A stretch of 55,159 nucleotides of DNA from Terana coerulea. Lineage: Eukaryota; Basidiomycota; Agaricomycetes; Polyporales; Phanerochaetaceae. The first letter of the stretch is position 1. Each line of letters opens with the position of its first letter. This document shows positions 1-11,058 of the stretch, piece by piece. The notes beneath the pieces were generated by a model. It made no database searches and had not been told where the DNA came from. It worked only from the letters and a program-made list of their open reading frames with translations. The DNA lies in the NCBI GenBank assembly GCA_024811115.1, contig JAKOGH010001203.1, forward strand, positions 1 to 55,159. The letters are read 5' to 3'. A program made the position numbers and the translations under genes.

Positions 1-585
1 TGTGGTCGACGTGGCTCTCGGCGCGCGGTCAGAAAGGTCCAGATGCAAGGCGTCGCCTCGCGGTGGAGCTCGAAGCAGCAGAAGGCGGTCGCCCGTTCGC
101 ACGAGAGTGCTACAGGTGGGGCCACGGCACCTCCTACCGTGCACCGCGAAGCATACCATGTGCATGATCTGCTCGAAGCCCATGACAGCGCTTACGAAAC
201 GTACTGCCAGCACCCCAGTGCATGAAGTACAGGGCCGAGCAGGTCGAGGCAGCGGGCCCGTGCCGCGGTGTCTCCATAGTTTCTGCGCTTCTTGCAACGC
301 TGGCCATGCGCGGTGTCAAAGAAGTGCAAGTACCACCAGCACTCGAGGGACCCGACATTCCTCAAGGATCACCCGCTGGCGTACTCGCTCGGTGGGATCT
401 CACGAGCAGGGGGCAAGTATAGCGGGGGCCCGCTAAACGAGCTGAGGCAAGGAGGAAGGAAGCGGGGCGCAGGCCCTTCAGGCTCGAGTTCACAGGGCGG
501 CGTCGCCTCGGAAGCGCGCCTGAATGCGGCCATGACTGAGGAGGGCGCCCGCCGGCCTCCTTACGAGAAGGTCCAGTCTAGATAA
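1..585 (+). other. Possible 3' part of an unidentified gene cut by the left edge
   Basis: Several overlapping plus-strand frames are open here, the longest tail ending at 585. One frame contains a stretch reading DPTFLKDHPLAYSLGG that looks protein-like, but I do not recognise it and no frame is clearly supported by splice signals. It could be the end of a gene that starts outside the window, or non-coding GC-rich sequence. The interval from 586 to about 1050 shows nothing clear and may be the decayed 5' part of the LINE that follows. Confidence 0.2.
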
Positions 586-1039
586 CATGTCGAGAAGCAG
601 CGCCCAGCGGGCAGACTTATTATAGTATAATACGTGTACCATACAACGTGTCCTATGTATTACAATTCATTTGATGTTGACTCTTTCCCATCGCCACCTT
701 TAGACTCCCCGGCCGACTAGGTAGCATGGTAGACATGGCGTCTAGAGAGAAAAACCGAAGCGTCCGTTAGCGCTCACAGCAACCAAAATAAAGGTACCGA
801 GATATCGGAGCGTATCAATTGAGGAAGTCGTGGACGAGGACGAAAAGTCCCCAACCAGTAGTATACGCTCTCCTGCAACCTTGTGGATGTCGACAGCATT
901 GCGTAGACGATACGAGGAAGGTGCAGGTAAGTGAGAAGGAGCTCCGAGAGAGCCATCCGAGACGAGAGGCGGCGTGAGTGAGCCTGAAGCGGAAATAGAA
1001 AGCGAAGCCTGAGGCGCTAAAGTGCATCAGCGGCGAGCG

Positions 1040-1790
1040 TTCAAATTCTAGAGCAAATCTTAACATGCTCACTAGAAAACATGACCATGACATCATATGT
1101 GGGAACCGTTCTGGGGCTTACATCGAGAATGTCGCCTCAAGCACAAACAAGGATGGTGATGAGTATCACCAGAGACTTGCAAAGCCGAAACTTCATATGT
1201 TTAGGAGCAGCGAGACATCTAGAGTGTCCGTATATATTAACAGAAAGTGGGCGTTCACCAGCCCACAAGTGAGACTTAGTTGTGTCAAACACCAGGATAT
1301 TGTGTGCGTAAGCATGCAGTTCAAGACAAGGAATTCATTCCGCGTGTACAATGACGGTAAACGTTTAGTGCAGTCAAGTACCTGCAAGACCATGCGGAGG
1401 ATCTTCCTCCGATAGCGTTCATGGCAGGAGATTTCAACCTGAGACACCCATATTGGGACCACCAGGAACAGAAACTCGTTGACGAAGGAAGAAGTAACGA
1501 GATAAGAACAAGCAATCGAGCCTAGACCTCATTGACTTGGCGGAAACGTATGGAGCTTGCTCCTAAGCGATAAGAAAGGACTGGCCACGTGGGAATCACA
1601 CAATGTGAGACTGCGAAAAGGCATCCTGGATTTGGTTTGGGTTGACCCGAAACTTCGAGTACGGAAATTTAAACGTAAAATGCATGAGCGCCCGGTCAGC
1701 GACCATGCAGTCTTGGAATGGCAGATGCCCATAGAAGTCGAGCGAGATCGTCCCCACTGTAAAAGGGGTCTATCGAAGGCGGCATATTCG
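1040..1790 (+). pseudogene. LINE endonuclease domain, broken
   Basis: This is the endonuclease/exonuclease/phosphatase part of the LINE. Visible landmarks are VSVYINRKWAF near 1230, the metal-site strand FMAGDFNLRHPYWD near 1420-1465, the stretch GILDLVWVDP near 1620-1650, and the C-terminal SDHAVLEW near 1697-1720 carrying the catalytic Asp-His pair. Frame changes occur near 1375 and 1525, and stops near 1524 and 1563. The residues that cut DNA in intact relatives are still readable, but not in one frame. Confidence 0.72.
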
Positions 1791-1859
1791 TGAAAGAAGT
1801 TAGGGCCGCATTAAATAACGCCCCACCAATTCCGAAGATTGGTTCACGTCTGCCGAAGA

Positions 1860-3760
1860 CGTAGAGGAGTATGGTGACAAAATCGCGGAGATTTTTGAAA
1901 CCTTGTGGAGAACACTCAAGACCTCCTAAAAAGTGCGCCAAGTCTGAATCTTGGTGGACGAGCGAGTGCAATAAGCGGGCAGGAGAGCAGCGCAATGCAC
2001 TGAAACAGAGATCAGCATGGAGGACGGAGAGGTCCAGGCTGAGAAAGAACATCATCACATGGCCTGAGCACGAGGAGGTGGGCTCATGGGCCATGAGGAT
2101 TGATGAAATTGACGCGCTGTGCGACGATCACAAGGAGGTGGTCGAAAAGCAGGCAAAAGATTAGCCGAGCGGTATCGAAGGCTAAAACAAAAATGTTTGA
2201 CAAGGTTATCGCCAAATGTCATTCATCCAGAATCTGGGACATGGTCGAGTGGACCAAACCCAGAAAGGTGTCTGCAAACACAGGCCTTGTCGACAGGCAG
2301 GGCGAGCCAGCTGATTCGGAAGAGAAGTTAGGAAAACTCTTAGGAACAGTTTACACCGGAAAATCCATGTAAAGTGGATATGTCCATTCTCGGTGAATTT
2401 GAAACTCACAAGGAAAGAGAGTTCAAGAACTTCAGCAGGCACGAGCTGCGGAAGGAATTGGCGCTTACAAGCAACTTCTCAGTGCCTGGCCCAGACAATG
2501 TGTCATGGTTCTGGCTGAAGCGCATCGTTACGGATGCGAGAGAGCTCCCTCGGAGAAGAGGGAGATGAAATCGACATGGAGAGGCCTATCCTGGCTTACT
2601 TCAATGCGTGCATTCGATTCGGGGGTACATCCCAGGATATTTAAACAGTCTAGGACTGTTGTCATTCCAAAGCCAAATAAGCCCGACTACACAAAGGCTA
2701 AGGCTTACAGACCGATAGTACTCCTAAATTGCTTAGGAAAACTATTGGAGAAACTCATCGCCAGACGCATGCAGTTTGACGGACAAGTACGGCATCATGC
2801 ACCCGAACCAGTTCGGTGGCACAATGCAGCACAGCACTACGGATGCGGGCATACAGCTCGTGCACAACATTAAACAGGCATGGAAGCAGGGAATGGAGTC
2901 ATCCGCCCTGCTCCTGGATGTCTCGCATTCTTCCCCTCCATCAACCATGAGTTGATGGCTGGCATTATGCGAAAACAGGGCTTCAACAAGGCGCTGTGTT
3001 CGTATTTTGAGAACTACCTTGTCGATAGACAAACGCAGTTCATATTCAACGGGAAACAAATGGATCCCATGGACTTTTCGACCGGCCGTCGGACAGGGGT
3101 CAGCTCTGTCTCCGATACTGACCGGACTTTAGCGCCGTGGCTACACAAGGTGGCAGCCACGAAGCGCGTGATCAAAATATCACATGATGGCGAGGTACAC
3201 GTGCTAAGGCACGATTGGACCCCCAAAGAGATTAAAGCAAATGGTCACACGACCATTCAATTCTTCGTGGATGACGGACTCATTCACGTGGCAGGAAAGA
3301 TGGACTCTGACGACCGGAGGATCAACTTAAGTATAACAATCTACTGCTAAAAGCAGTATTTGCGGATGTCATGTCAGGCCTCAATCGGATGGGATTGGGA
3401 GCTGAGGCAGACAAGCTAGAACTAATGCATTTCCGCTAAAAAGAGTGCAGGAGAATGGACTGAGAACGACCCGTTAGGGCCAAAACTCAGGGTAAAGGTT
3501 GACGGTGTCATGCACACCGTCAAACCGGCTCACAAAATGAGATACCTCGGATTCTACCTGGATCCGACGCTATCATTTAGAGATCACATCAAGTTCTACG
3601 CCACCAGGGCGTGTAGCACGGTGAATGCCCTTAGGATGCTAGGGAACTCGAACCGAGGGTTCAAACCCAAGGATAAGAGAAGGCTGTACGTTTCGTGCGT
3701 CATGCCAATCATAACATACGGCGCCCAACTATGGTGGGCGCCTCAGACTGGTCTGGACTG
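1860..3760 (+). pseudogene. LINE reverse transcriptase domain, broken
   Basis: After a linker containing AKSESWWTSEC near 1940, reverse transcriptase blocks appear in order: FSVPGPDNVSWFWLKR near 2478, a fingers/palm segment with AKAYRPIVLLNCLGKLLEKL near 2695-2755, QFGG near 2810, a catalytic FVDDGLIH near 3263 (the FVDD form of the YxDD box), and the thumb segment MRYLGFYLDPTLSFRDHIKF near 3538-3597. Stops at about 2162, 2566, 2871, 3348 and 3760 and several frame changes break it. The family copies RNA at a nicked target; this copy cannot. Confidence 0.82.
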
Positions 3761-3768
3761 AAAGGCGC

Positions 3769-4830
3769 ATGCCATCAGTTACAGTTGGCCCAAAACAGAG
3801 CGCCAGATGGATAACGGGAGGCTTCAAAAGTACTCCCATTGGAGCGATGGAGACAATGGCAGGACTACTGCCCATTAAACTCCAGATCGATAAGTTCATG
3901 CACAAACAGTGTCTGCGCACGAGAACGCTACATGAGGGACACCCCACAAGGGCACATCTCACGGCCGGATTGGAGGGTGAATTCCACCAACATTGTCGCC
4001 CCTTTCCCATACAAGGAAAGGAAGACGAGAGATGCAGACACCCCTATGGTACATATCAACCAAAAGGGAAGATCAGCAATGAGGACTTTGATCTTGTCAA
4101 CCCTGAGTGCCGGCCTGGCGATCGGCTGATTGACGAGTATTATGATCATGACCGCATTAGTATAAACACTAAAGCGCCAACTAAGAGCTCGGAAGAGTTC
4201 CCCATATGGCTGAAGGAGGTCTTCCTCCCAAAGCTGAAAGAAGCAACCAGGTCGGACTCGACCAGGGTTGTTTTCACGGACGGGTCCCAAAAAGGACAGA
4301 AGTCATTCGAGAAACTCCGAACAGGAGCGAGCTGGAAGGTGTACAATCACGATGGCACCTCAAAACAAGGTTTCTTTGGCTGCGGGAAAGCAACTCCGTA
4401 TGACAGCGGAGATGATGGCCCTGGCCAAAGGGATCAAAAGCTGTCAGCGATGCTGCAGACGGTATCCGAACCATTCAAGTCTTTGCAGACAACATGGGGG
4501 CGATAGAATCCATTCTCAAACCTGATAAGGGCAATGCCCAGATGGTTGCAGTCATGACGTGCAAAGTTGTGCGCACATGGTTAGATAAGAGCACAAGAAA
4601 CAAAATTGTGCTCAACTGGTGCCCAGGCCATCGCTGACGTGCCTCAGAACGAGGAAGTCGACAAGTTGGCGGGAGAAGGGGCAAAGGCTGAGGCACAACC
4701 GCACTATGTGTCTCAGTCTATTGCCCTGCAGTCCATGGACGAACTTACCACGAAAAGGTGGACAAATATGCGCAGGGACCCCAAATACTGCGCGGAAGAA
4801 CGTGGAAAACACTAAGCCAATTCCCGAATA
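3769..4830 (+). pseudogene. LINE connection and RNase H domain, broken
   Basis: The first part (3769-4200) continues the post-RT connection with ITGGFKSTPIGAMETMAGLL. The RNase H part shows VVFTDGSQKG near 4267 (first catalytic Asp), an EMMALAKGI helix near 4407 (catalytic Glu, in a shifted frame), VFADNMGAIESIL near 4480 (second Asp) and NWCPGH followed by DKLAGEGAKAE near 4612-4690. The acidic residues can be found, but only by switching frames three times. In intact elements this domain removes the RNA strand during target-primed reverse transcription. Confidence 0.75.
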
Positions 4831-4849
4831 GAGGGTCTAAACATGATCA

Positions 4850-5560
4850 GGCAAACGTCACGTGGAAATACTCCACGAACTGGTACCTGAAAACCATGGG
4901 AAAGGATCAGAGGATCTTCTCCCGTTTTGTACGCTTCAGGAGCAACCACTTCCCACACGCGAGCGACAGACAAAAGATCAATCTCCGGATCAGGAGAAGG
5001 TCGCCCAGTGCTGGTGCAGCGGAGATGCAGAAACACGTGATCATATTCTGTATGATTGCAAGCTGTGGACGCGCGCTTCATCAGAGAAGGAAATCATCAA
5101 TTCACAGACAGGGAATTGTTTGAAATAGCAGCGAGGTACGGGGAGCGAGGCACCATTCACGATGCCGATGCCCGGCCGGAGAGTATTCGCATTCACCGAG
5201 GAGGATATTGCCCTCTTCTTGGAACTGAACCCGATGGTAGCCACATTCAAGTGGCTAGAATTGAGGAACAGATATACGATGACGAGCACAATGGAGTCCG
5301 GAAGGAGGACTCTCTTGCTGTCCTCAAAGCAGAGCTTCACGGAAGGATGCGCAGACTAGCGCCTGATGGGACATACAACATGCACCGGCACTTCTTCAGG
5401 GAGATGGAAGAGGGCCGAGAGCGTAGTAGATTGGGGCACACTCGATCTAGTCTTCAACCAGTGGTGGGGGTGGCACGCTGTCAACAGTATCCCGGAACAA
5501 ATTCGGACCAGATATTGACGAGAAAGCTGAGAGTAAGCTCCTCGTCGAGTTTGGATGGGA
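4850..5560 (+). pseudogene. LINE C-terminal zinc-knuckle region, broken
   Basis: A cysteine/histidine cluster reading CWCSGDAETRDHILYDC at about 5008-5060 matches the knuckle found after RNase H in fungal LINEs. It is followed by further protein-like sequence (ELFEIAARYG, then LFLELNPMVATFKWLEL) in shifting frames. I take it as the tail of the LINE protein. From 5430 to 5770 another protein-like stretch (SVVDWGTLDLVFNQWWGWH) continues without a recognisable domain; it may still be LINE sequence. Confidence 0.5.
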
Positions 5561-5793
5561 CCTAGACACCACCCTGGCGATCGAAGAGGACCTTCGATCG
5601 CGTGAGGGTAGGGAGTGGATCGAAGGGAAAAAGCACGGTTCATCGACCGGCTGCGAAAGTACCAGAGACCTCGCTGTCATAGTGAAACCGCCAAAGGCCA
5701 ACATGTGGCTTGATCCTGCATGGGTGCAGGTACAGAGAGATAAGTATCGTGAAAGATGCTCATCCAGACTATGTAGGGCTATATGCCTACATG

Positions 5794-6105
5794 TAGCGCG
5801 GTGTGGCTTTCTCATTTCCCTATGTGCATAGGGTTTCTCGAGTCTCGGGTTCAAACCCGGCTCTGGGCGGGTTGTTTTCTCGGGGGCATCGGGTTTCGGG
5901 CCAGAGTGCCGCCGAAGGCCGCCCTTCCTGTCCGTAGGGGGAAGAAAAGGGCACCTATCCCAGGGGGGGTGCCCCGGCGAGTCGACACCACGGACACACG
6001 GATTCACACTCAACGGACCCAGTAGATACAGATCTATTAGCACCGGAGCTCATGCGGTTCGTCCCGCGCTTCGTTAACAATACCAGATTTCAAAAAAAAA
6101 AAAAG
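5794..6105 (+). mobile_element. tRNA-like head plus poly-A tail: SINE candidate or LINE 3' end
   Basis: Positions 5848-5858 read GGTTCAAACCC, a perfect fit to the internal B-box pattern of RNA polymerase III genes. An imperfect A-box (TAGCGCGGTGTGG) lies at 5794-5806, 54 nt upstream. An uninterrupted A tract of about 14 bases ends near 6105. The cloverleaf is poor: there is a hairpin at 5818-5833 but no convincing acceptor stem, so this is not a functional tRNA. The layout of Pol III head, roughly 230-nt body and A tail is that of a tRNA-derived SINE. No clear target-site duplication was found, and it could instead be the 3' end of the LINE. Confidence 0.45.
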
Positions 6106-6162
6106 ACGTGCCGCTAAACTCTGAGCGAAGGGCATGAGCTTCCTCAGCCTGAGTTTCGGTTC

Positions 6163-7390
6163 TCAGCACAACAGCCAACGTACGGTTGAGTTTCTCTCTT
6201 CGAGTCTTGATACCGCCGTGTGTTGAAGCCAGCGTGCCCGGTCTCCACGAGGGCAAGCGAGAAGTCGTTCTTCAATCCTGCGTTTAAGGTCGGCCAGCAC
6301 GGGTTGCCGAATATCAATCGACTCGTCCAATGAAATCGAAGGCGACGGCGGGCCTGAGTCGGCGGTACGCGCTCCGTCGCATAACAAGGCATCAGCCGCG
6401 GTGGAGGCGTTCGTAACGCGGTCTTGTATGCTTCGTGTGAAGCCAGCGTTCTCAGGCATCTTGTGTAAGTACGTGAACTGGCTGGCGGGGGTTGTGGTAC
6501 CGGAGAAACGCAGAGCGCACGTCAACACTCAGTATCACCTTTTATAGGAGACAGCCTTGAAGACATCGCTGGCCAGGCGTATAACAAAGGTAGTGCATTG
6601 AATCCAGAGGCAGCATTGGGCGCGGCATAGCTTTGGATGGCGACCTAGATAAATCACGAAGCGTTGAAGGGCAAAGGACTGGCCTACGATCAGACATATC
6701 AGCAAGGTTGCTAAGGTCCCGTAAGCGAGCACGGCTTGCACCACGCCTTGACAAGTGGACAGGCGGGCGGTGTCGGACCAGCAAATGTCAACCGACCCTA
6801 AGTCTGTAGAGCAGTTCAGATTAACGTTGGCAGAATACACGACTATTGAGACAAATACGCACCCGATGGGTACGAGCGCACAGCCCAAGGCAGCGCATAG
6901 GCGCAAAAGAGCGTTTCTGACGCAAAGGCGCTAGTTCGCGCCGTGTTTACCGTGTCCCGCTCACACAGCTTGAATTTGCGCCAGAAAAACCTCTCCAGCC
7001 ACGCCACGTAGCTTCCAGATTGCAGAGTCCAGGGCAGATGCTGTCTCTACCGTTGAGATCTACGTGGTGAAGACGGCAAGCAACCGTGATGTCGTGAGAG
7101 ATGAAAGCTCGGTAGCGACCGCGGTAGAGTAGATGGCGAGCTGCAAGTCAAGGATCAAGACGGTCACGCCGGCACAGCGCGTTTGTTTGTACGTGTTTGT
7201 GGCCACTTTGTGGCGCAAGGGTCTGGAACCGGCACCAACGGAAGCGCCGCCGTGGCCGGCCACAACGCAGTGCAGCAAAACGACGGAGCTCTGCCAGGCA
7301 TTGAAAAGTTAATTTGAGATCTGATAGCGAGAGCCTAGTGTGAATGAGGCAATGATACAAATATGGTAGAGTACAAATGCGCGTGACCAC
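6163..7390 (-). other. Weak minus-strand membrane-protein-like region
   Basis: Minus-strand open stretches at 6163-6528, 6535-6906 and 7060-7390 follow one another. The middle one contains two hydrophobic runs long enough to span a membrane (VPIGCVFVSIVVYSA and LATLLICLIVGQSFALQRFV), and the upstream one has another (GVTVLILDLQLAIYSTAVA). They could be exons of a multi-pass membrane protein, but I could not join them with convincing splice sites and no family is recognised. Chance open frames remain possible. Confidence 0.22.
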
Positions 7391-7521
7391 TTCAAGTACA
7401 CTGTGGATTCCAGAAAGCCCATTATAATAACCTATAGTGACAAGTGGAACGGTGGGATGGGGCTGAGAGGCATGAGAATTATGGAATGGAATGTTGAGAG
7501 CTGCTGTAGACCGGCCGGAGC

Positions 7522-8036
7522 TCAGGGGTCAAACGCGAACAGCAGATCTTCCTCCTCGGACTCGGCGAAGACGTCGTCGTCGTCGAGCGAGTCCAAACTG
7601 CCAATCGAAGGGGTCCTGCGCCGGATGTCCGCGTTGTCCATCCAGTACCACGCCTCCATCTTCCCCGACGTTCCGGCGCGCGCGGCCATCCGCCGCCTCT
7701 GCTCGGCCAGCAGCATGACGCGCTCAATCGTGACCCTCTGCGGCTGCGGCTGCGGGCGAGCCTCCAGAGGCTCTGCGACCTACACAAGATCGGCATGGGC
7801 AGATGTTAATAGTAAAGAGAACGGCTGCGACGCACCCTGCATGGCCCTCGCTCCCGCTCCTCGTCGTCCTTCTTGACCCGCGCGTCGGTCCTGCCCCGAG
7901 CCTCGTCCGAGTCAGCACAAGGCTTCTTGGCGGTGCCACGACGGCTGAGGCCAGGACGCGGCGCCTGCGACGCGTCCGAATCCGACGCGTTTGAGCGCGT
8001 CGCCTTGCGCGAGTACCTGCGGGGCAAGTTTGCCAT
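7522..8036 (-). CDS. Small two-exon protein 1 of the 7.5-11 kb cluster, unknown function
   Basis: Exons 8036-7836 and 7779-7522 give 152 aa. The intron is 56 nt, phase 0, GTGCGT...GTGTAG. Exon 1 encodes a basic, low-complexity N-terminus (MANLPRRYSRKATR, then many Arg, Lys, Ser and Asp). Exon 2 encodes a predicted helix (RVTIERVMLLAEQRRRMAAR), a WYWMD patch and a very acidic tail ending EEEDLLFAFDP. A TATAAAT box lies 125 nt before the ATG. No family is recognised. A charged protein with an acidic-hydrophobic tail could act in the nucleus, but that is only a guess. Confidence 0.55.
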
Positions 8037-8154
8037 TGCTGAGGACGTTGAAAAGGAAAATGTACAGGTGAATGTGAATAATGGAAGAATGCCCCGGGTC
8101 GAACAGGCTGTGAGCGGTTAAGGACAACTGGGGAGAAAGAAACTCATTGAGAGC

Positions 8155-8161
8155 ATTTATA
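8155..8161 (-). promoter_or_regulatory. TATA box of small gene 1
   Basis: TATAAAT on the minus strand, 125 nt upstream of the ATG at 8036. Matching boxes precede the two similar genes at 9502 and 10921. Confidence 0.5.
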
Positions 8162-9068
8162 CCGAGCCCATGTAACAAACTGGGACATGTCGGGCGTATT
8201 CCCTTTGACGTTAGCCCCAGCCTCGTTGCCTGCATAAAGATGTGATGCCATCATTTGTCCGGCGGGGTCCATGAGGCAATGACGGCCAGGCCACTGTGGA
8301 TACGCAGCGATGCGCCTGGTCCAAATACGGCGAGCAATAGGAATGCTCTATGCCGAGACACCATTCAGTGCTCGCGAGTAGTGACTGCTGTCGTCACGAC
8401 ACCGTCGGGACACGAGGCATGAGTGGCGTGAGCGCCGGATTTCCGGCTAGGCTATACTGATCGTATAAGTCAGTTTCAGCGATAATATGTATTTTATTTG
8501 ATATAACTCACGTTTACTCAGTTCCTGCGAGCTCGTCTAAGGTCACTGAGCAGTCGGGGCTGTACGCGGGCTGGCTGCCGTAGGTTTCAGGCACTGCGGT
8601 GGCTCTGCCGGTCGTGAGCAGGCAAAGATCTTAGCACTCAGTGATCAAAGCTAATAAACGGCTAAGTGCAGAATTGCACTCTTTCACGATCCCAGCGCGT
8701 CGTCGGTGGTGGCGGGAACGGTACACGTGTAAAAGATTGCGAAGCGCCGACTACCGCCGTTCCCTTGTTTGGGCCTGTTTGGCGGCATCCTTGTGGCGGG
8801 ATCTGACAGTGATAGGAGTCGCCCGTCCTCGCACTTCAACCACACCCACACATATCGCAAAACCAGGAGATTATCAGTCTACTTTCCTGCTTCCACCCTG
8901 CTACTCATATCACGCGATGCCTTATGCACGGAGTAGTGTGGAGCGCCAAAGGCTTCAGGCGGACTAGAGACAGAACGAAGATAAAGGACAAAGGTCGCCG
9001 GACACGTCGGCTCAGCAACAGGGCTTGCAAGATTGTGCGTAGCATACAGAGAGCTCTACTAATCAAGA
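8162..9068. other. No gene recognised
   Basis: About 0.9 kb with only short open frames on both strands (for example 8641-8967 on plus) that lack good codon character or splice support. I see no RNA gene or repeat here. Confidence 0.4.
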
Positions 9069-9502
9069 CTACAGCTCGTCGTCTGAATCGTCGTCGTACG
9101 GGAACGTCTCCAACGGCGCTATCAGTGCCGCGAAGCTGGCCTCGGGGTCGCCGTCGTCCTCGCTGTCTTCCCCGTCGGGATATCGCAGATGTTCGGTGAT
9201 GTCCCCAACGGAACCCTGTCGCGTACGGAGGTGCGCGACGGAGTGGTGGTCGGCTCGGTGCTCCTCGGCACCGATGACGTATCAGGTAAGGATAGCATGT
9301 TCTGACAGGACGAGTCACTGTCACGAAGGGCATTGTGCTGCACATAGGAAACACCCACCTGTGCGAATACGTTTTCCTTATCCTCCTCATTCGGCGGATC
9401 GGAAGAACCGCCACTGCGTGCCATGAAGGCACGGTTGTCTACCGGATGTCGGTGACGGCCTCCGGACGACAGGCGTACCTTCGCGGTGATGCAGCGGACC
9501 AT
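9069..9502 (-). CDS. Small two-exon protein 2 of the cluster, KEN-containing, unknown function
   Basis: Best model: exons 9502-9359 and 9263-9069, phase-0 intron, 112 aa. Exon 1 ends NEEDKENVFAQ; exon 2 is acidic (PDGEDSEDDGDPEASFAAL) and ends YDDDSDDEL. A TATAAAA box lies 115 nt before the ATG at 9502; an internal ATG at 9424 is an alternative start. The acceptor (GCCGAG) is weak and was chosen because it is the first one that opens the acidic frame. A different acceptor would give an unrelated tail ending near 9122. The KEN tripeptide resembles an APC/C degron, but a tripeptide is weak evidence. Confidence 0.42.
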
Positions 9503-9610
9503 GGCGGGCGTTGGGATGGGTGCGGGTCGGGTGGCGACGAGGGAGAGGGTGTTGAGGCGATGTGCTGAGCACAGTAGTAACTGGTGTACGCTACTCTGTA
9601 CACGCTGGGG

Positions 9611-9617
9611 TTTTATA
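9611..9617 (-). promoter_or_regulatory. TATA box of small gene 2
   Basis: TATAAAA on the minus strand, 115 nt upstream of the ATG at 9502. Confidence 0.5.
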
Positions 9618-10362
9618 TGTGAGCTGTCGTTACTGGCCTACTGCTGGGGGTACCGTGCCGCGGCCACAGGTACGGCCTCCGTCGTGATGGGCCATCGCGA
9701 CGCATGACCGTCATCCTATATTCGGCGACGCGGCCAGCCAGCGTGTTTCAGCCCTCCGCCAATAAGCTCAAGTTGCTGCTACAAGATCGCGATTCGTATG
9801 ACAATCTCAGGCAGACAGTCTACTGAGCTCGGTAGCGCAAAAGAACTACTTCGCAGTGGGAGATGGCGTTTTCGAACGAGAGAACATGGCCATTACCGGA
9901 AAGATGCTCTCAGCCATCCTGAATATAATATTGTTGCCACGAAATTGAGTTGTGCGCGCAGCGATGGTGGCGGTGGCAGGCTTTCGGACGTGCCTGTTCT
10001 GGCCATCTCAGCGCGCCTAGGGTCCGTCTAACGCCGGTCGGATCCCCGGACACCTTCCGCGGGCCGTTCGACACGGCGTCGAGGGGCAATAAACACCGTC
10101 GGGTGAAGCCCAAGAGAGGCCGACGCATAATCAAGTTTGCTGCTAGTGGCGTGCTCGCTGCCACTGAGAACAATCGGGAGTGGCTTCGCGATGACTCGGA
10201 CAAAGGTTTGGACTAAAGGAGAAATTGAGCTTGGATTGCAATGACAGAGCAACGACAACAACGAAAGCAGTGCGACGCAGAGCATACAGAACAGACAAAG
10301 AGACAAAAGGAACTGAGAACCGTCCGACATGCGCAGTATAAATACAAAGGAGAGACAGGCGG
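9618..10362. other. No gene recognised
   Basis: Intergenic stretch with short open frames on both strands (9950-10216 plus, 10028-10366 minus) and no recognisable domain. Confidence 0.4.
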
Positions 10363-10921
10363 TCACACCGACATCGCCGGGAGAGCCCTATATAAGACCT
10401 CCCGACGACGTCTCGAGGTTTGCTGGGGGCGCAGGGGCGTCCGCTTCCTCGGATTCCCCTGTGCTTGCTGAGCCGTGCCCCCGCCGTCACTCCCTGCGCG
10501 CACGGGCTCGCGATCGCCGGCGCCGCCAAACCCTCTGTAGATGTCGGTGGCATCGTCGAGGACGGTGACGCGCGTCCCCGAGAGTATCACCCGGATGGTG
10601 AACTCGTAGGCCGGAGGTGAGGGCGGCCGCTCATATCTGTCATCCCACTGAATAACCCCTGTGTTAGATCATGGACACTAGCGAGGAATCACCAGCACTC
10701 ACCCTCGGCCGGATGTTCTCCTTCTCCGCGCGGCGGTGGCGCGCCTTCCGCGCCCTCTTGGGTGCCTTCGTCGGCTTTCCGTGTTTCTGTCCGGTCGATG
10801 AGGACGACGCAGAGCCGTCATTCTCGGCTTCGTCGCTGCGCCGCCTCTTGCGCGCGTGGATGTCACCGTAGGAGGGTGACTGTTTGGACTTGCGTCCAGT
10901 GGCGAGGGCAATGGTCGACAT
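10363..10921 (-). CDS. Small two-exon protein 3 of the cluster, KEN-containing, unknown function
   Basis: Exons 10921-10703 and 10647-10363 give 167 aa. The intron is 55 nt, phase 0, GTGAGT...TTCAG. Exon 1 is strongly basic with a nuclear-localisation-like patch (ARKRRRSD) and ends RRAEKENIRPR just before the intron. Exon 2 begins WDDRYERPPSPPAYEF and has a beta-like stretch (EFTIRVILSGTRVTVLDD). A TATAAG box lies 137 nt upstream. It shares layout with the genes at 8036 and 9502 (basic exon 1, phase-0 intron, TATA at similar distance), but sequence similarity is too low to prove common origin by eye. Confidence 0.55.
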
Positions 10922-11052
10922 TGCGGGGATTGGTGATGTGGTTGGACGTAGAGGTGGAAGTGGTTGAGGGATACGAGAAGTTCGCGTGGCAGCGCTGACT
11001 TCTGAGTGGGGTGGATAGTGATTGTGAGGAAAGAGAGACGGAGAGGGAGGTT

Positions 11053-11058
11053 CTTATA
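11053..11058 (-). promoter_or_regulatory. TATA box of small gene 3
   Basis: TATAAG on the minus strand, 137 nt upstream of the ATG at 10921. Confidence 0.45.

Larger units (their letters stand above)
1060..5560 (+). mobile_element. Degenerate LINE (non-LTR retrotransposon) with RNase H
   Basis: Translated pieces in all three forward frames follow the order expected for a single LINE ORF2: apurinic-like endonuclease, reverse transcriptase, RNase H and a C-terminal zinc-knuckle segment. At least ten stops or frame changes interrupt the protein, so this copy cannot encode a working enzyme. The presence of RNase H and the domain order fit the I/Jockey/Tad1 assemblage of LINEs; placing it in one clade needs a tree. 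The 5' limit is uncertain because coding similarity fades before about 1060. The 3' limit is also uncertain: the element could run as far as the poly-A tract at 6091-6105. Confidence 0.85.

Noticed and set aside
5780..5870. Functional tRNA gene
   Set aside because: Internal promoter boxes are present but the cloverleaf does not close; kept only as a SINE-like head.
5447..6043. 198-codon minus-strand open frame
   Set aside because: It lies antisense to the LINE tail and SINE-like sequence and has no protein-like motifs.
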